Shown: piece after piece, positions 19,457-28,207 of the stretch
How positions within the stretch are numbered: position 1 is the first letter of the stretch
Layout: every line of letters begins with the position of its first letter
NCBI RefSeq assembly: GCF_001113365.1
Contig: NZ_CKYA01000002.1
Coordinates: 443,299 to 507,298, forward strand
Origin: Streptococcus pneumoniae
GTDB taxonomy: Bacteria > Bacillota > Bacilli > Lactobacillales > Streptococcaceae
Length of the DNA stretch: 64,000 nucleotides
Reading direction: 5' to 3'
Position numbers and translations under genes: made by a program
Notes under the pieces: generated by a model
Seen by the model: only the letters and a program-made list of their open reading frames with translations
Databases searched by the model: none
Told to the model about the DNA's origin: nothing

Positions 19457-19508
19457 AAAACGAACAGGCTCTTTTTCTGTCATTCAGAAGAGAACTTGTT
19501 CGTTTTGT
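19457..19508. terminator. Bidirectional terminator between convergent genes
   Basis: Long arms AAAACGAACA and TGTTCGTTTT, with an inner TTCTG/CAGAA stem, are flanked by A runs and T runs on the two sides. It serves the 103-aa gene (plus) and the permease operon (minus). Confidence 0.8.
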
Positions 19509-19519
19509 CTTTTTATCTT

Positions 19520-20335
19520 TTAAAACACGCGATACACATAGGGATTTTCTGGTTTATCGACTTTGGTAAAGCTGTCGATTTCCAAGGTTGGGAGGTTTTG
19601 TTTGAGTTCTTTATGGTAGTGATTGACCAGTTTTCCTTTGGCTGTAATCCAGGTGTTATTTTCATACTGACGGGTATTTCCCTTGGTCAGCAAGCCATAG
19701 ACACCTGAATCCGCGATACAGTGAATAATGCCGAAGCGGAACAAAAATTGGCTATTGGCATGACTGGGGTCGTTATAGACAAAGCCTGTGAACTGGACTG
19801 TCTTACCATCAAACTCATCTGGATAGTCGTAGATAGCCTCCATGACTTCCATATAGTTTTCATTAGTGATCTGAATACTATCTTGGGACAAGTATTTATC
19901 CGCCGCCGTTCGCATTTCCTTTTCATAAGCTGATTTTGAAAAATAAGAACTGGTATCTGGTTTCAAATATTGGCTTGTCGTCCCTTCACTCGTCTGAATG
20001 GCTTGATCCGTTCCTTCCGATAAGGGGAAATGATAGCCTTTGGCAGAAACGGTCTGAGAATCCAAGCTAACAGTTGGAAAAGTTAAGCCAACGACAATAG
20101 GAATGGCTAGAAGAGCAACACTCGTCACCTTGGCCAATCGGCTGTTCAGATGACTGTGGGTTTTGACTCGCTTCATCCAGATATACAATTGAACAATTGC
20201 CAAGATAAAGGAAAGCACCATGGAAATATAGGCTAGATAGGAATAGTGCATGTTGATGTACTGGTTTAATTTTCCGGACAGATGGAGATAAATGGTCAGT
20301 TCAAAATAGCCAGCTAAAACTAAAAATCGAATCAT
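19520..20335 (-). CDS. TIGR03943/DUF1980-family putative permease subunit (YcgQ-like)
   Basis: The 271-aa protein has three N-terminal hydrophobic segments (about 4-20, 33-53, 73-91) and an extracellular or periplasm-facing C-terminal domain with the family motif region YDYPDEFDGKTVQFTGFVY and RFGIIHCIADSGVYGLL. DUF1980 proteins are found next to DUF318-type permeases, exactly as here. The ATG overlaps the stop of the permease gene by 4 nt, which implies translational coupling. The transported substrate is not known from sequence. Confidence 0.88.
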   Translation of the reverse strand: MIRFLVLAGYFELTIYLHLSGKLNQYINMHYSYLAYISMVLSFILAIVQLYIWMKRVKTHSHLNSRLAKVTSVALLAIPIVVGLTFPTVSLDSQTVSAKGYHFPLSEGTDQAIQTSEGTTSQYLKPDTSSYFSKSAYEKEMRTAADKYLSQDSIQITNENYMEVMEAIYDYPDEFDGKTVQFTGFVYNDPSHANSQFLFRFGIIHCIADSGVYGLLTKGNTRQYENNTWITAKGKLVNHYHKELKQNLPTLEIDSFTKVDKPENPYVYRVF

Positions 20336-21237
20336 AGGATGACTCCAATCAAGAGAGAATAGACTAAGACAACGAGTGTCACAATCGTAATGAAGTGACT
20401 GATAAATCGTGCTTTCAAGTAATTTTTCATCATGAGAATATTTTTGATATCCAGCATTGGGCCAATGACGAGAAAGGCCAAAACTGGTGCCAAACCGAAA
20501 CTTGAGAGAAGAGAAGCACCGATAAAGGCATCCGCCTCACTGCAGAGAGAGAGAAGAAAGGCCAAAAGCATCAAGAGCAGGATGGCAAAAAGAGGGGTCG
20601 CACTGATAGAGGTCAGAATCCGTGTCGGAACATAGACCTGTATAACAGAGGCAAAGAGACAGCCAAATACCAAATAACGCCCCGTGTCAAAAAATTCATC
20701 AATGGCCTGCACAAAGACCTGAAAAACTTTTTTTGCAGGGGTCAAGTGAGAAAAATCATGTTCATGACAGGCCAACCGATCTTCTTTTTGAATCGGTTCT
20801 TGCCAGAAAAATCCTAGAAAAATCCCAAGTATCACAGCCACAATGATGGAACCCAGAGCTCGTAACAGGGCGATGTGGAAGGAGTTGCCAAAGGCAGAAT
20901 AGGTCGCAAAGAGAACAATGGGATTGATAACAGGTGCTGTCACGAGAAAGGGAACAGCCGTGTAACTGGGAACCTTCTTTTCCAGAAAACGATTGATAAT
21001 GGGGACGATTCCACATTCACAAGAGGGGAAAAGTATTCCAACGAAGGTGCCAAAAAAGATTCTTCCCCAACGATTTCGAGGGAGAAAATGATAAACCTTG
21101 TCAGGTGTGATATAGACCTCAATCAGCCCTGAGACAATGCTTCCTATCAGAACGAAAGGGAGGGCTTCAATGATAATGGAGAGGAAAATAGCCCCAGTCT
21201 GAAGTACACTAGATGGGAGTTGTTGAAAAGCAGTCAT
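20332..21237 (-). CDS. DUF318/ArsP-type permease (YcgR-like)
   Basis: The 301-aa protein is very hydrophobic with about eight predicted membrane helices. It has the ArsP_1 family features FPSCECGIVP (a Cys pair near residue 73) and PFLVTAPVINP, and a second half LLSSFGLAPVLAFLVIGPMLDIKN. ArsP members export organoarsenicals, but in Firmicutes most are uncharacterised. It is the middle gene of a minus-strand operon: the 43-aa gene's stop codon directly abuts the start codon of this gene, and the DUF1980 partner overlaps its end. A cytosolic insertion holds CHEHDFSH, a possible metal site. Confidence 0.88.
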   Translation of the reverse strand: MTAFQQLPSSVLQTGAIFLSIIIEALPFVLIGSIVSGLIEVYITPDKVYHFLPRNRWGRIFFGTFVGILFPSCECGIVPIINRFLEKKVPSYTAVPFLVTAPVINPIVLFATYSAFGNSFHIALLRALGSIIVAVILGIFLGFFWQEPIQKEDRLACHEHDFSHLTPAKKVFQVFVQAIDEFFDTGRYLVFGCLFASVIQVYVPTRILTSISATPLFAILLLMLLAFLLSLCSEADAFIGASLLSSFGLAPVLAFLVIGPMLDIKNILMMKNYLKARFISHFITIVTLVVLVYSLLIGVIL

Positions 21238-21369
21238 CTAGTTTTTCTTTTCTGCTTTGGCTTTTTTCTCTTTGTCATCAGGGAAAGTGACTTGTTTCAA
21301 ATCTGGGAGTTTAGCAAACTCTTCAAACATCTTGTCCAAGTCGTCTCGTTTTGTAAATTTTACAGCCAT
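21238..21369 (-). CDS. Small charged protein (43 aa) heading the permease operon
   Basis: On the minus strand ATG at 21369 has GAGG upstream and a TATAAT further up; the ORF ends at TAG directly against the permease start. The sequence is MAVKFTKRDDLDKMFEEFAK, then LPDLKQVTFPDD and a Lys/Glu tail. There is no signal peptide, Cys or membrane segment. The tight junction and good expression signals show it is real. Possible roles are a translation-coupling leader or a small partner of the permease; I do not recognise a family. Confidence 0.75.
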   Translation of the reverse strand: MAVKFTKRDDLDKMFEEFAKLPDLKQVTFPDDKEKKAKAEKKN

Positions 21370-21399
21370 AGGTGTACCTCGATTCTAAATTCTACCTCT

Positions 21400-21405
21400 A
21401 TTATA
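21400..21405 (-). promoter_or_regulatory. -10 of the permease operon promoter
   Basis: The minus strand reads TATAAT about 31 nt upstream of the 43-aa gene start. The -35 is unclear. Confidence 0.5.
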
Positions 21406-21453
21406 CTATTATTTTGAGGAAAAGGGCGGATTTTAATTTGTTTTCGATAGTTG

Positions 21454-21603
21454 ATACTCTTCGAAAATCTCTTCAAACCACGTCAGCGTCGCCTTACCGT
21501 ATATGTGTGATTGACTTCGTCAGTCTTATCTACAACCGCAAAACAGTGTTTTGAGCAGCCTGCGGCTAGCTTCCTAGTTTGCTTTTTGATTTTCATTGAG
21601 TAT
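21454..21603 (+). repeat. BOX element (A-B-C type)
   Basis: It is a full-length copy from ATACTCTTCGAAAATCTC to TTTCATTGAGTAT, with boxB (TTGACTTCGTCAGT) and boxC (AAAACAGTGTTTTG) palindromes. It sits between the divergent permease and tex promoters and ends about 30 nt before the tex -10. Confidence 0.95.
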
Positions 21604-21633
21604 GAAAAGAATTGGAGAAAGCCTTCCAGCTTG

Positions 21634-21642
21634 TGGTATAAT
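21634..21642 (+). promoter_or_regulatory. tex promoter (extended -10)
   Basis: TGGTATAAT is a perfect extended -10. With the last base at -7, +1 falls at 21649, the A of the tex ATG, so the transcript may be leaderless. Confidence 0.7.
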
Positions 21643-21648
21643 AGATTC

Positions 21649-23778
21649 ATGGATAAAAAATATGAAAAAATCTCCCAGGATTTGGGAGTGACTTTAAAGC
21701 AAATTGATACCGTTCTAAGTTTGACTGCTGAAGGGGCGACTATTCCCTTTATCGCCCGTTATCGCAAGGATATGACTGGTAGTCTGGATGAGGTGGCAAT
21801 TAAGGCCATTATTGACTTGGATAAAAGTCTGACCAACCTCAATGACCGTAAGGAAGCTGTTTTGGCTAAGATTCAAGAGCAAGGCAAGCTGACCAAGGAG
21901 TTGGAAGAGGCTATCTTAGCTGCCGAAAAATTAGCGGACGTTGAAGAACTCTATCTTCCATACAAGGAAAAGCGTCGGACCAAGGCAACCATTGCCCGTG
22001 AAGCCGGACTCTTCCCACTTGCTCGCCTTATTTTGCAGAATGTAGCGGACTTAGAACAAGAGGCTGAGAAGTTTGTCTGTGAAGGATTTGCGACTGGTAA
22101 GGAAGCCTTGGCCGGTGCAGTTGATATTTTGGTTGAAGCCTTATCGGAAGATGTGACCTTGCGTTCCATGACTTATCAGGAAGTGCTGAGACACTCTAAA
22201 CTCACTTCTCAAGCCAAGGATGAAAGTCTTGATGAAAAGCAGGTTTTTCAGATTTATTATGATTTTTCAGAAACGGTTGGAAATATGCAGGGTTATCGTA
22301 CCTTAGCCCTCAATCGTGGGGAGAAGCTAGGTGTCTTGAAGGTCGGTTTTGAACATGCAACGGACCGTATTCTTGCCTTCTTTGCTGCTCGTTTCAAGGT
22401 GAAGAATGCCTATATAGATGAAGTAGTTCAGCAATCTGTTAAGAAAAAGGTCTTGCCTGCTATCGAGCGCCGCATTAGGACAGAATTGACTGAGAAAGCA
22501 GAAGAAGGGGCTATACAACTCTTTTCGGACAACCTACGCAATCTCCTCTTGGTTGCTCCGCTGAAAGGGCGCGCGGTTCTTGGATTTGACCCTGCCTTTC
22601 GTACAGGTGCCAAACTAGCTGTCGTGGATGCAACAGGGAAAATGCTGACAACTCAGGTCATTTATCCTGTCAAACCAGCATCAGCTCGTCAAATCGAAGA
22701 ATCCAAGAAAGATTTGGCAGACTTGATTGGTCAATACAGTGTAGAAATTATTGCCATCGGAAACGGGACTGCTAGTCGTGAAAGTGAAGCCTTTGTGGCG
22801 GAAGTTCTTAAAGATTTTCCTGAAGTCAGCTATGTTATCGTCAATGAAAGTGGTGCTTCGGTCTATTCTGCCAGCGAACTTGCTCGTCAGGAGTTCCCAG
22901 ACTTGACCGTTGAAAAACGCTCTGCCATTTCTATCGCCCGTCGTTTGCAAGATCCTCTTGCCGAATTGGTTAAAATCGATCCTAAGTCAATCGGTGTCGG
23001 TCAATACCAGCATGATGTCAGTCAGAAGAAACTGTCTGAAAGTCTGGACTTTGTTGTCGATACAGTGGTAAATCAAGTTGGTGTCAATGTCAATACAGCC
23101 AGCCCAGCTCTTCTTTCCCATGTAGCTGGACTCAATAAAACTATCTCTGAAAATATCGTCAAGTACCGTGAGGAAGAAGGGAAAATTACTTCGCGCGCCC
23201 AAATCAAGAAAGTTCCTCGTCTGGGAGCTAAGGCCTTTGAGCAGGCAGCTGGTTTCCTCCGTATCCCTGAAAGTAGCAATATCCTTGATAATACAGGAGT
23301 TCACCCAGAAAATTATGCTGCTGTTAAGGAGCTCTTCAAACGTTTGGACATCAAGGACCTGAATGAAGAGGCCCAAAGCAAACTCAAGTCGCTTTCAGTC
23401 AAGGAAATGGCGCAAGAGCTAGACCTTGGTCCCGAAACTCTTAAAGATATCATTGCAGATCTTCTCAAACCAGGTCGAGATTTCCGTGACTCCTTTGATG
23501 CACCTGTGCTTCGCCAAGATGTCCTAGATATCAAAGACTTAGTGGTTGGTCAGAAGCTAGAAGGTGTTGTGCGTAATGTCGTTGACTTCGGTGCCTTCGT
23601 TGACATCGGGATTCACGAGGACGGCTTGATTCACATTTCGCATATGAGTCGCAAGTTTATCAAACACCCTAGTCAAGTGGTGTCAGTCGGAGATTTGGTG
23701 ACCGTTTGGGTCAAGAAAATTGATACTGAACGTGAAAAAGTCAATCTGTCGCTCCTAGCTCCAGATGAATCTAACTGA
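21649..23778 (+). CDS. tex: Transcription accessory protein Tex
   Basis: Tex is a cytosolic nucleic-acid-binding protein linked to transcription. The 709-aa protein has the N-terminal helical region ending in [15 protein letters not shown], an RNase H-like YqgF domain (about 320-450, [16 protein letters not shown]), helix-hairpin-helix repeats (about 490-560, [14 protein letters not shown]) and a C-terminal S1 domain (about 630-700, [16 protein letters not shown]). ATG 21649 is chosen because the longer ORF start at 21511 lies upstream of the promoter and inside the BOX. No Shine-Dalgarno precedes this ATG. The sprT-like gene overlaps its end by 14 nt. Confidence 0.96.
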   Translation: MDKKYEKISQDLGVTLKQIDTVLSLTAEGATIPFIARYRKDMTGSLDEVAIKAIIDLDKSLTNLNDRKEAVLAKIQEQGKLTKELEEAILAAEKLADVEELYLPYKEKRRTKATIAREAGLFPLARLILQNVADLEQEAEKFVCEGFATGKEALAGAVDILVEALSEDVTLRSMTYQEVLRHSKLTSQAKDESLDEKQVFQIYYDFSETVGNMQGYRTLALNRGEKLGVLKVGFEHATDRILAFFAARFKVKNAYIDEVVQQSVKKKVLPAIERRIRTELTEKAEEGAIQLFSDNLRNLLLVAPLKGRAVLGFDPAFRTGAKLAVVDATGKMLTTQVIYPVKPASARQIEESKKDLADLIGQYSVEIIAIGNGTASRESEAFVAEVLKDFPEVSYVIVNESGASVYSASELARQEFPDLTVEKRSAISIARRLQDPLAELVKIDPKSIGVGQYQHDVSQKKLSESLDFVVDTVVNQVGVNVNTASPALLSHVAGLNKTISENIVKYREEEGKITSRAQIKKVPRLGAKAFEQAAGFLRIPESSNILDNTGVHPENYAAVKELFKRLDIKDLNEEAQSKLKSLSVKEMAQELDLGPETLKDIIADLLKPGRDFRDSFDAPVLRQDVLDIKDLVVGQKLEGVVRNVVDFGAFVDIGIHEDGLIHISHMSRKFIKHPSQVVSVGDLVTVWVKKIDTEREKVNLSLLAPDESN

Positions 23779-24214
23779 TTACGTCAAGCAAGTTTCGCTA
23801 GAAGACTTCGGCAGACCTTTTATCCATCAAGCTCAGTGGAATTCTCGTCTACGTTCGACAGGTGGGCGATTTTTCCCAAAAGATGGGCATTTGGATTTTA
23901 ATCCCAAGGTTTATCAGGAACTGGGGTTGGATGTTTTTAAGAAAATTGTCCGACATGAACTCTGTCATTATCACCTCTATTTTCAAGGGAAAGGCTATCA
24001 ACACAAGGATCGGGATTTTAAGGAACTGTTGAAAGCAGTGGATGGATTACGCTTTGTGCCATCCTTGTCCAATAGCAACTCCAAGTCAATCAAGCTCTAT
24101 CGTTGCCAATCCTGCCAGCAAAGGTATCAGCGCAAGAGAAGGATTGATACTAAACGCTATCGCTGTGGACTTTGTCGAGGTAAATTGCAACTAATAAATC
24201 AGCCTGAGGACTGA
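23765..24214 (+). CDS. SprT-like zinc metalloprotease-fold protein
   Basis: The 149-aa protein has the SprT-like HExxH zinc motif (RHELCHYH, about residues 64-71) and a C-terminal zinc ribbon with two Cys pairs (CQSCQQ and CGLCRG). SprT-family proteins resemble the protease core of eukaryotic Spartan, but the bacterial function is not established. The ATG overlaps the end of tex by 14 nt, so it is translated from the same mRNA. Confidence 0.93.
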   Translation: MNLTDYVKQVSLEDFGRPFIHQAQWNSRLRSTGGRFFPKDGHLDFNPKVYQELGLDVFKKIVRHELCHYHLYFQGKGYQHKDRDFKELLKAVDGLRFVPSLSNSNSKSIKLYRCQSCQQRYQRKRRIDTKRYRCGLCRGKLQLINQPED

Positions 24215-24272
24215 TGAAAGCCGAGCCTAGCCGTGATATACTATGACTAACCTAGCAGAAAGAGGAAATATC

Positions 24273-24545
24273 ATGAACAGTAAATTTTATAAAATGAGAC
24301 GAAATCGCATGATTTCAGGAGTTCTGGCAGGTCTGTCAGACAAGTGGAACTTTGATGTTACCCTTGTTCGTTTCTTGTTTGCCATTTTTACAGTCGCAAA
24401 CTTTGGACTTGGCGTAATTATCTATATTATCCTAGCTTCTATCATGCCAACAAAAGAAGAAATCGAAGCAGAAATGTACGGAACAGGCCCACGTAAACGC
24501 AAAGAAGCCCAAGCTATTGACGATAATGAAGGCTGGTTTTGGTGA
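24273..24545 (+). CDS. PspC-domain small membrane protein
   Basis: The 90-aa protein has the PspC pattern: a short basic N-terminus (FYKMRRNRMISGVLAGLSD), then one long hydrophobic segment (about 30-55, VRFLFAIFTVANFGLGVIIY) and a charged cytosolic tail. PspC proteins sense or respond to envelope stress in the phage-shock response of other bacteria; no pspA is nearby here. ATG 24273 is preferred to the start at 24243 because AGAGGAA lies directly upstream. A terminator follows. Confidence 0.88.
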   Translation: MNSKFYKMRRNRMISGVLAGLSDKWNFDVTLVRFLFAIFTVANFGLGVIIYIILASIMPTKEEIEAEMYGTGPRKRKEAQAIDDNEGWFW

Positions 24546-24571
24546 GGTTTTTCAAAAGATTTGGAATAAGC

Positions 24572-24617
24572 AAAAAGCTTTAAATCAATAGTCTAAATTA
24601 CTTGATTTAAAGCTTTT
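24572..24617. terminator. Bidirectional terminator
   Basis: The arms AAAAAGCTTTAAATCAA and TTGATTTAAAGCTTTTT form a 17-bp perfect stem with A and T runs at its ends, closing both the tex operon and the 65-aa minus-strand gene. Confidence 0.88.
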
Positions 24618-24682
24618 TTACTTTTAATAAGATTTTCTCAGTCTCATATACAAATTAAAAATAATATTTTGAACTTAGATTT

Positions 24683-24880
24683 CTAATCTGATTTTTCATG
24701 CTGAGACAATACATTTTTTGAAAAATGATGGATGCTGATAACAACTGATAGCCAGCAAATAGCATAAGCAGTAGCTGTAATTCTTGTACCGATAAAGTAT
24801 GTCTTTTCAACTAAGAGCTGACCGATGAATGGAGAGAGGAGATAGAGAAGTCCGATGAGTATATGTTCTTTGTGTTTCAT
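24683..24880 (-). CDS. Small membrane protein (65 aa), hypothetical
   Basis: The protein has two hydrophobic helices (about 7-25 and 34-53) with the sequence starts HILIGLLYLLSPFIG and ITATAYAICWLSVV, and a charged C-terminal tail. AGAAGG precedes the ATG by 9 nt on the minus strand, and the gene ends before a shared terminator. No family recognised. Confidence 0.65.
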   Translation of the reverse strand: MKHKEHILIGLLYLLSPFIGQLLVEKTYFIGTRITATAYAICWLSVVISIHHFSKNVLSQHEKSD

Positions 24881-24953
24881 TAAAGCGCACCTTCTTTCCT
24901 TATAGGTTGAACGACTTGCAAGTGTTAAATTTAATGGTATGTTATCTAGGTAA

Positions 24954-24998
24954 GCTTACTCAAATGTTAGTTTCCGCTTCCTCCTTTCCAAAGTAAGC
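24954..24998. other. Inverted repeat in the spacer before the bceAB region
   Basis: The arms GCTTACT and AGTAAGC are separated by 31 nt. It could be an operator for the divergent 65-aa gene. The rest of the 24.9-25.08 kb spacer shows no gene. Confidence 0.3.
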
Positions 24999-25077
24999 CT
25001 TTTCACACTTATATTTTACAATTTTAAAAATAGAAAATCAAATCATTTTATAAGTAATTTTGCCTACATTCCCCCCC

Positions 25078-25099
25078 AATCTTACAAAAATGTAAGATT
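25078..25099. promoter_or_regulatory. BceR-type operator upstream of the bceAB operon
   Basis: A perfect palindrome AATCTTACA-AAAA-TGTAAGATT contains TTACA-N4-TGTAA, which fits the TNACA-N4-TGTAA consensus I recall for BceR-like response regulators. A further half site TTGTAAGGTT lies at about 25110. It is placed upstream of the likely promoter for the 36-aa ORF and bceAB. Confidence 0.7.
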
Positions 25100-25183
25100 A
25101 AAGTCTCTTTTGTAAGGTTAGGTTATGGCAAGCGGTCTTTTTTTGATGTAAACTAGACTCATAAAGAACAAAGGAGTAACATC

Positions 25184-25294
25184 ATGAAACAAATCTTACA
25201 TAAGAAAACAAGAAAACCAAGCCACAAAGAAATCGAGTGCGTTCAGCTGGGATGCGCTATGATGCAAGCAACATTTCATTTGATGGGATATTAA
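25184..25294 (+). CDS. Small basic peptide (36 aa) upstream of bceA
   Basis: ATG 25184 has AGGAG 7 nt upstream and the ORF ends at TAA 25292-25294, 14 nt before the bceA ATG. The peptide is basic at the N-terminus (MKQILHKKTRKPSHKEIE), then holds two Cys residues and a mixed tail ending FHLMGY. It has no signal peptide. It may be a leader that couples translation, or a short peptide working with the transporter. No family recognised. Confidence 0.5.
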   Translation: MKQILHKKTRKPSHKEIECVQLGCAMMQATFHLMGY

Positions 25295-25308
25295 GAAAGG
25301 AGATTCTC

Positions 25309-26067
25309 ATGACACTTTTAGATGTAAAACACGTTCAAAAAATTTATAAAACTCGTTTTCAGGGCAACCAAGTAGAGGCTCTCAAGGATATTCACTTTAC
25401 CGTGGAAAAAGGTGACTACGTTGCCATCATGGGTGAGTCTGGTTCTGGTAAATCCACTCTTCTCAATATCCTAGCTATGTTGGATAAACCAACTCGTGGT
25501 CAGGTTTACTTGAATGGAACTGACACCGCAACCATTAAAAATTCACAGGCTTCTAGCTTCCGTCGTGAAAAATTAGGCTTTGTCTTCCAAGACTTTAACT
25601 TGCTAGATACTCTTTCTGTTAAGGACAATATCTTGCTTCCGCTTGTCTTGTCAAGAAGACCTATTACGGAGATGATGAAGAAATTGGTGGTGACAGCTGA
25701 GAATCTGGGAATCAACCAATTGCAAGAGAAGTACCCTTACGAGATTTCAGGTGGTCAGAAACAGCGTGTAGCAGTAGCCCGCGCCATTATCACAGAACCT
25801 GAAATTCTCCTTGCGGACGAGCCAACAGGTGCCCTTGATTCCAAGTCCTCTGCAGCCTTACTTGATGTCTTTGATGAAATCAATGAACGTGGCCAAACTA
25901 TTCTCATGGTAACCCACTCCACAGCAGCAGCGAGCAGAGCCAAACGTGTACTCTTTATCAAAGACGGCATTCTTTACAACCAAATCTACCGTGGAGAGAA
26001 GACAGAACGTCAGATGTTCCAAGAGATCTCTGATACCTTGACTGTCATGGCAAGCGAGGTGAATTAG
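25309..26067 (+). CDS. bceA: BceA-like ABC transporter ATP-binding protein
   Basis: The 252-aa ATPase energises a BceAB-type transporter that protects the cell from bacitracin and other lipid-II-targeting peptides. Walker A GESGSGKST (about 42-50), the Q loop VFQDFNLLD, signature ISGGQKQR and Walker B ILLADEPTGALD are intact. ATG 25309 with AAAGGAG upstream is preferred to the 25237 start, which lies inside the 36-aa ORF. The permease gene follows after 1 nt. I recall that the pneumococcal homologue contributes to bacitracin and lantibiotic resistance. Confidence 0.93.
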   Translation: MTLLDVKHVQKIYKTRFQGNQVEALKDIHFTVEKGDYVAIMGESGSGKSTLLNILAMLDKPTRGQVYLNGTDTATIKNSQASSFRREKLGFVFQDFNLLDTLSVKDNILLPLVLSRRPITEMMKKLVVTAENLGINQLQEKYPYEISGGQKQRVAVARAIITEPEILLADEPTGALDSKSSAALLDVFDEINERGQTILMVTHSTAAASRAKRVLFIKDGILYNQIYRGEKTERQMFQEISDTLTVMASEVN

Positions 26068-26068
26068 T

Positions 26069-28057
26069 ATGTTTCGATTAACCAATAAGTTAGCGGTATC
26101 GAACTTGATTAAAAACCGCAAACTCTACTATCCTTTTGCGCTGGCTGTTCTCTTGGCAGTCACTGTCACCTATCTCTTTTACTCTCTAACTTTCAATCCT
26201 AAGATTGCGGAAATCCGTGGCGGATCAAGCATTCAAGCTACTCTAGGATTTGGTATGTTTGTCGTCACCCTTGCGTCAGCCATTATCGTCCTCTATGCCA
26301 ATAGTTTTGTCATGAAGAACCGTTCCAAGGAACTAGGAATTTATGGCATGTTGGGCTTGGAGAAGCGTCATCTTATCAGTATGACTTTTAAGGAGTTAGT
26401 GCTATTTGGAATTTTAACTGTTGGAGCGGGTATCGGTATTGGAGCCTTGTTTGACAAGTTAATTTTCGCTTTCCTGCTCAAACTGATGAAATTGAAGGTT
26501 GAGCTGGTCGCTACCTTCCAAATGAATGTTGTCATTGCAGTACTTGTTGTCTTTGGATTGATTTTCCTAGGCCTCATGTTCCTGAATGCCCTTCGAATCG
26601 CCCGTATGAATGCCCTCCAGCTCTCGCGTGAGAAAGCAAGCGGAGAGAAAAAAGGTCGTTTCCTACCTCTCCAAACTATTCTTGGTTCCATAAGTTTAGG
26701 GATTGGTTACTATCTTGCCCTTACTGTAAAAGATCCTCTTACAGCCCTAACAACCTTCTTCCTAGCTGTTTTACTGGTTATCTTTGGTACTTATCTCTTG
26801 TTTAATGCAGGGATTACAGTCTTCCTACAAATTTTAAAGAAAAACAAGAAATACTATTACCAACCTAATAACCTCATATCTGTTTCCAACTTGATTTTCC
26901 GTATGAAGAAAAATGCGGTTGGACTAGCAACCATCGCTATTTTGTCAACAATGGTTTTGGTAACCATGTCAGCCGCGACAAGCATTTTCAATGCCTCAGA
27001 ATCCTTTAAAAAAGTGATGAATCCGCATGACTTTGGAATTACTGGAAAAAATGTTGAAAAAGAAGATTTGGACAAACTCTTGAGCCAGTTTGCAAGTGAT
27101 AAAGGTTATAGTGTCAAAGAGAAAGAAGTTCTTCGTTACAGTAACTTTGGTATTGCAAATCAAGAAGGAACCAAGTTAACTATTTTTGAAAAAGGGCAAA
27201 ACCGTGTCCAACCAAAAACAGTTTTCATGGTATTTGACCAAAAAGATTATGAAAATATGACTGGTCAAAAACTGTCTCTTTCAGGAAATGAGGTCGGTCT
27301 CTTTGCCAAAAATGACGGACTGAAAGGACAGAAAAACCTAACTCTAAACGATCATCAATTTTCTGTCAAAGAAGAATTTAATAAAGACTTCATTGTGAAC
27401 CATGTCCCAAATCAGTTTAATATTTTGACTGCTGATTACAATTACCTTGTTGTACCTAATTTGCAAGCATTTTTAGACCAATTCCCAGATTCAGCTATCT
27501 ATAATCAACTTTACGGTGGTATGAATGTAAATATCAGTGAAGAAGAACAACTCAAGGTCGCTGAAGAATATGAAAACTACCTCAATCAGTTTAATGCTCA
27601 ATTAAACACTGAAGGTAGCTATGTGTATGGTAGCAATCTAGCAGATGCTAGTGCTCAAATGAGTGCCCTCTTTGGTGGTGTCTTCTTTATTGGTATTTTC
27701 CTATCCATTATCTTTATGGTCGGAACCGTTCTGGTCATCTACTACAAACAAATTTCTGAAGGATATGAAGACCGTGAGCGCTTTATTATCTTGCAGAAAG
27801 TCGGTTTAGATCAAAAGCAAATCAAGCAAACCATCAACAAACAGGTTTTAACTGTTTTCTTCCTTCCTTTGCTTTTTGCCTTCATACATCTAGCCTTTGC
27901 CTACCATATGCTTAGTCTGATTTTAAAAGTGATTGGTGTAATAGATACGAATATGATGTTGATTGTGACCTTGTCTATCTGCGCTATCTTCTTCATCGCC
28001 TATGTGCTGATTTTCATGATTACTTCTAGAAGCTATCGCAAGATTGTACAAATGTAA
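26069..28057 (+). CDS. bceB: BceB-like ABC transporter permease
   Basis: The 662-aa permease has the BceB plan of ten membrane helices with a large extracellular domain (about 320-510) between helices VII and VIII, which in this family binds the peptide and its target complex. FtsX-like repeats occur at about 60-180 and 540-655. It begins 1 nt after bceA. BceB proteins also signal to a BceS kinase; no such kinase is adjacent, so the cognate system must be elsewhere on the chromosome. Confidence 0.93.
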   Translation: MFRLTNKLAVSNLIKNRKLYYPFALAVLLAVTVTYLFYSLTFNPKIAEIRGGSSIQATLGFGMFVVTLASAIIVLYANSFVMKNRSKELGIYGMLGLEKRHLISMTFKELVLFGILTVGAGIGIGALFDKLIFAFLLKLMKLKVELVATFQMNVVIAVLVVFGLIFLGLMFLNALRIARMNALQLSREKASGEKKGRFLPLQTILGSISLGIGYYLALTVKDPLTALTTFFLAVLLVIFGTYLLFNAGITVFLQILKKNKKYYYQPNNLISVSNLIFRMKKNAVGLATIAILSTMVLVTMSAATSIFNASESFKKVMNPHDFGITGKNVEKEDLDKLLSQFASDKGYSVKEKEVLRYSNFGIANQEGTKLTIFEKGQNRVQPKTVFMVFDQKDYENMTGQKLSLSGNEVGLFAKNDGLKGQKNLTLNDHQFSVKEEFNKDFIVNHVPNQFNILTADYNYLVVPNLQAFLDQFPDSAIYNQLYGGMNVNISEEEQLKVAEEYENYLNQFNAQLNTEGSYVYGSNLADASAQMSALFGGVFFIGIFLSIIFMVGTVLVIYYKQISEGYEDRERFIILQKVGLDQKQIKQTINKQVLTVFFLPLLFAFIHLAFAYHMLSLILKVIGVIDTNMMLIVTLSICAIFFIAYVLIFMITSRSYRKIVQM

Positions 28058-28063
28058 AAAAAG

Positions 28064-28093
28064 ATACCTCGACTTGAAAATCGAGGTATTTCT
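28064..28093 (+). terminator. bceAB terminator
   Basis: The arms ATACCTCGA and TCGAGGTAT form a 9-bp perfect stem followed by TTCTT, directly after the bceB stop. Confidence 0.78.
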
Positions 28094-28102
28094 TGTATTC
28101 TA

Positions 28103-28207
28103 ATACTCTTCGAAAATCAAATTCAAACCGCGTCAACGTCACCTTGCCGTACTCAAGTACAGCCTGCGGCTAGTTTCCTAGTTTGCTCTTTGATTTTCAT
28201 TGAGTAT
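28103..28207 (+). repeat. Short BOX element (A-C type, no boxB)
   Basis: It has the ATACTCTTCGAAAATC start and TTTCATTGAGTAT end but only 105 nt; the boxB module and most of the boxC palindrome are missing. Its last base is the first base of the neighbouring minus-strand gene's stop codon. Confidence 0.88.

Noticed and set aside
19387..19708. Short plus-strand ORFs between 19.39 and 19.71 kb
   Set aside because: They overlap the shared terminator and the antisense of the DUF1980 gene and have no initiation signals.
21511..21648. N-terminal extension of Tex
   Set aside because: It runs through a BOX element and the tex promoter, and the extra 46 residues do not resemble Tex.
25237..25308. 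Longer BceA start
   Set aside because: The extension overlaps the 36-aa ORF in another frame and lacks a ribosome binding site; ATG 25309 follows AAAGGAG.
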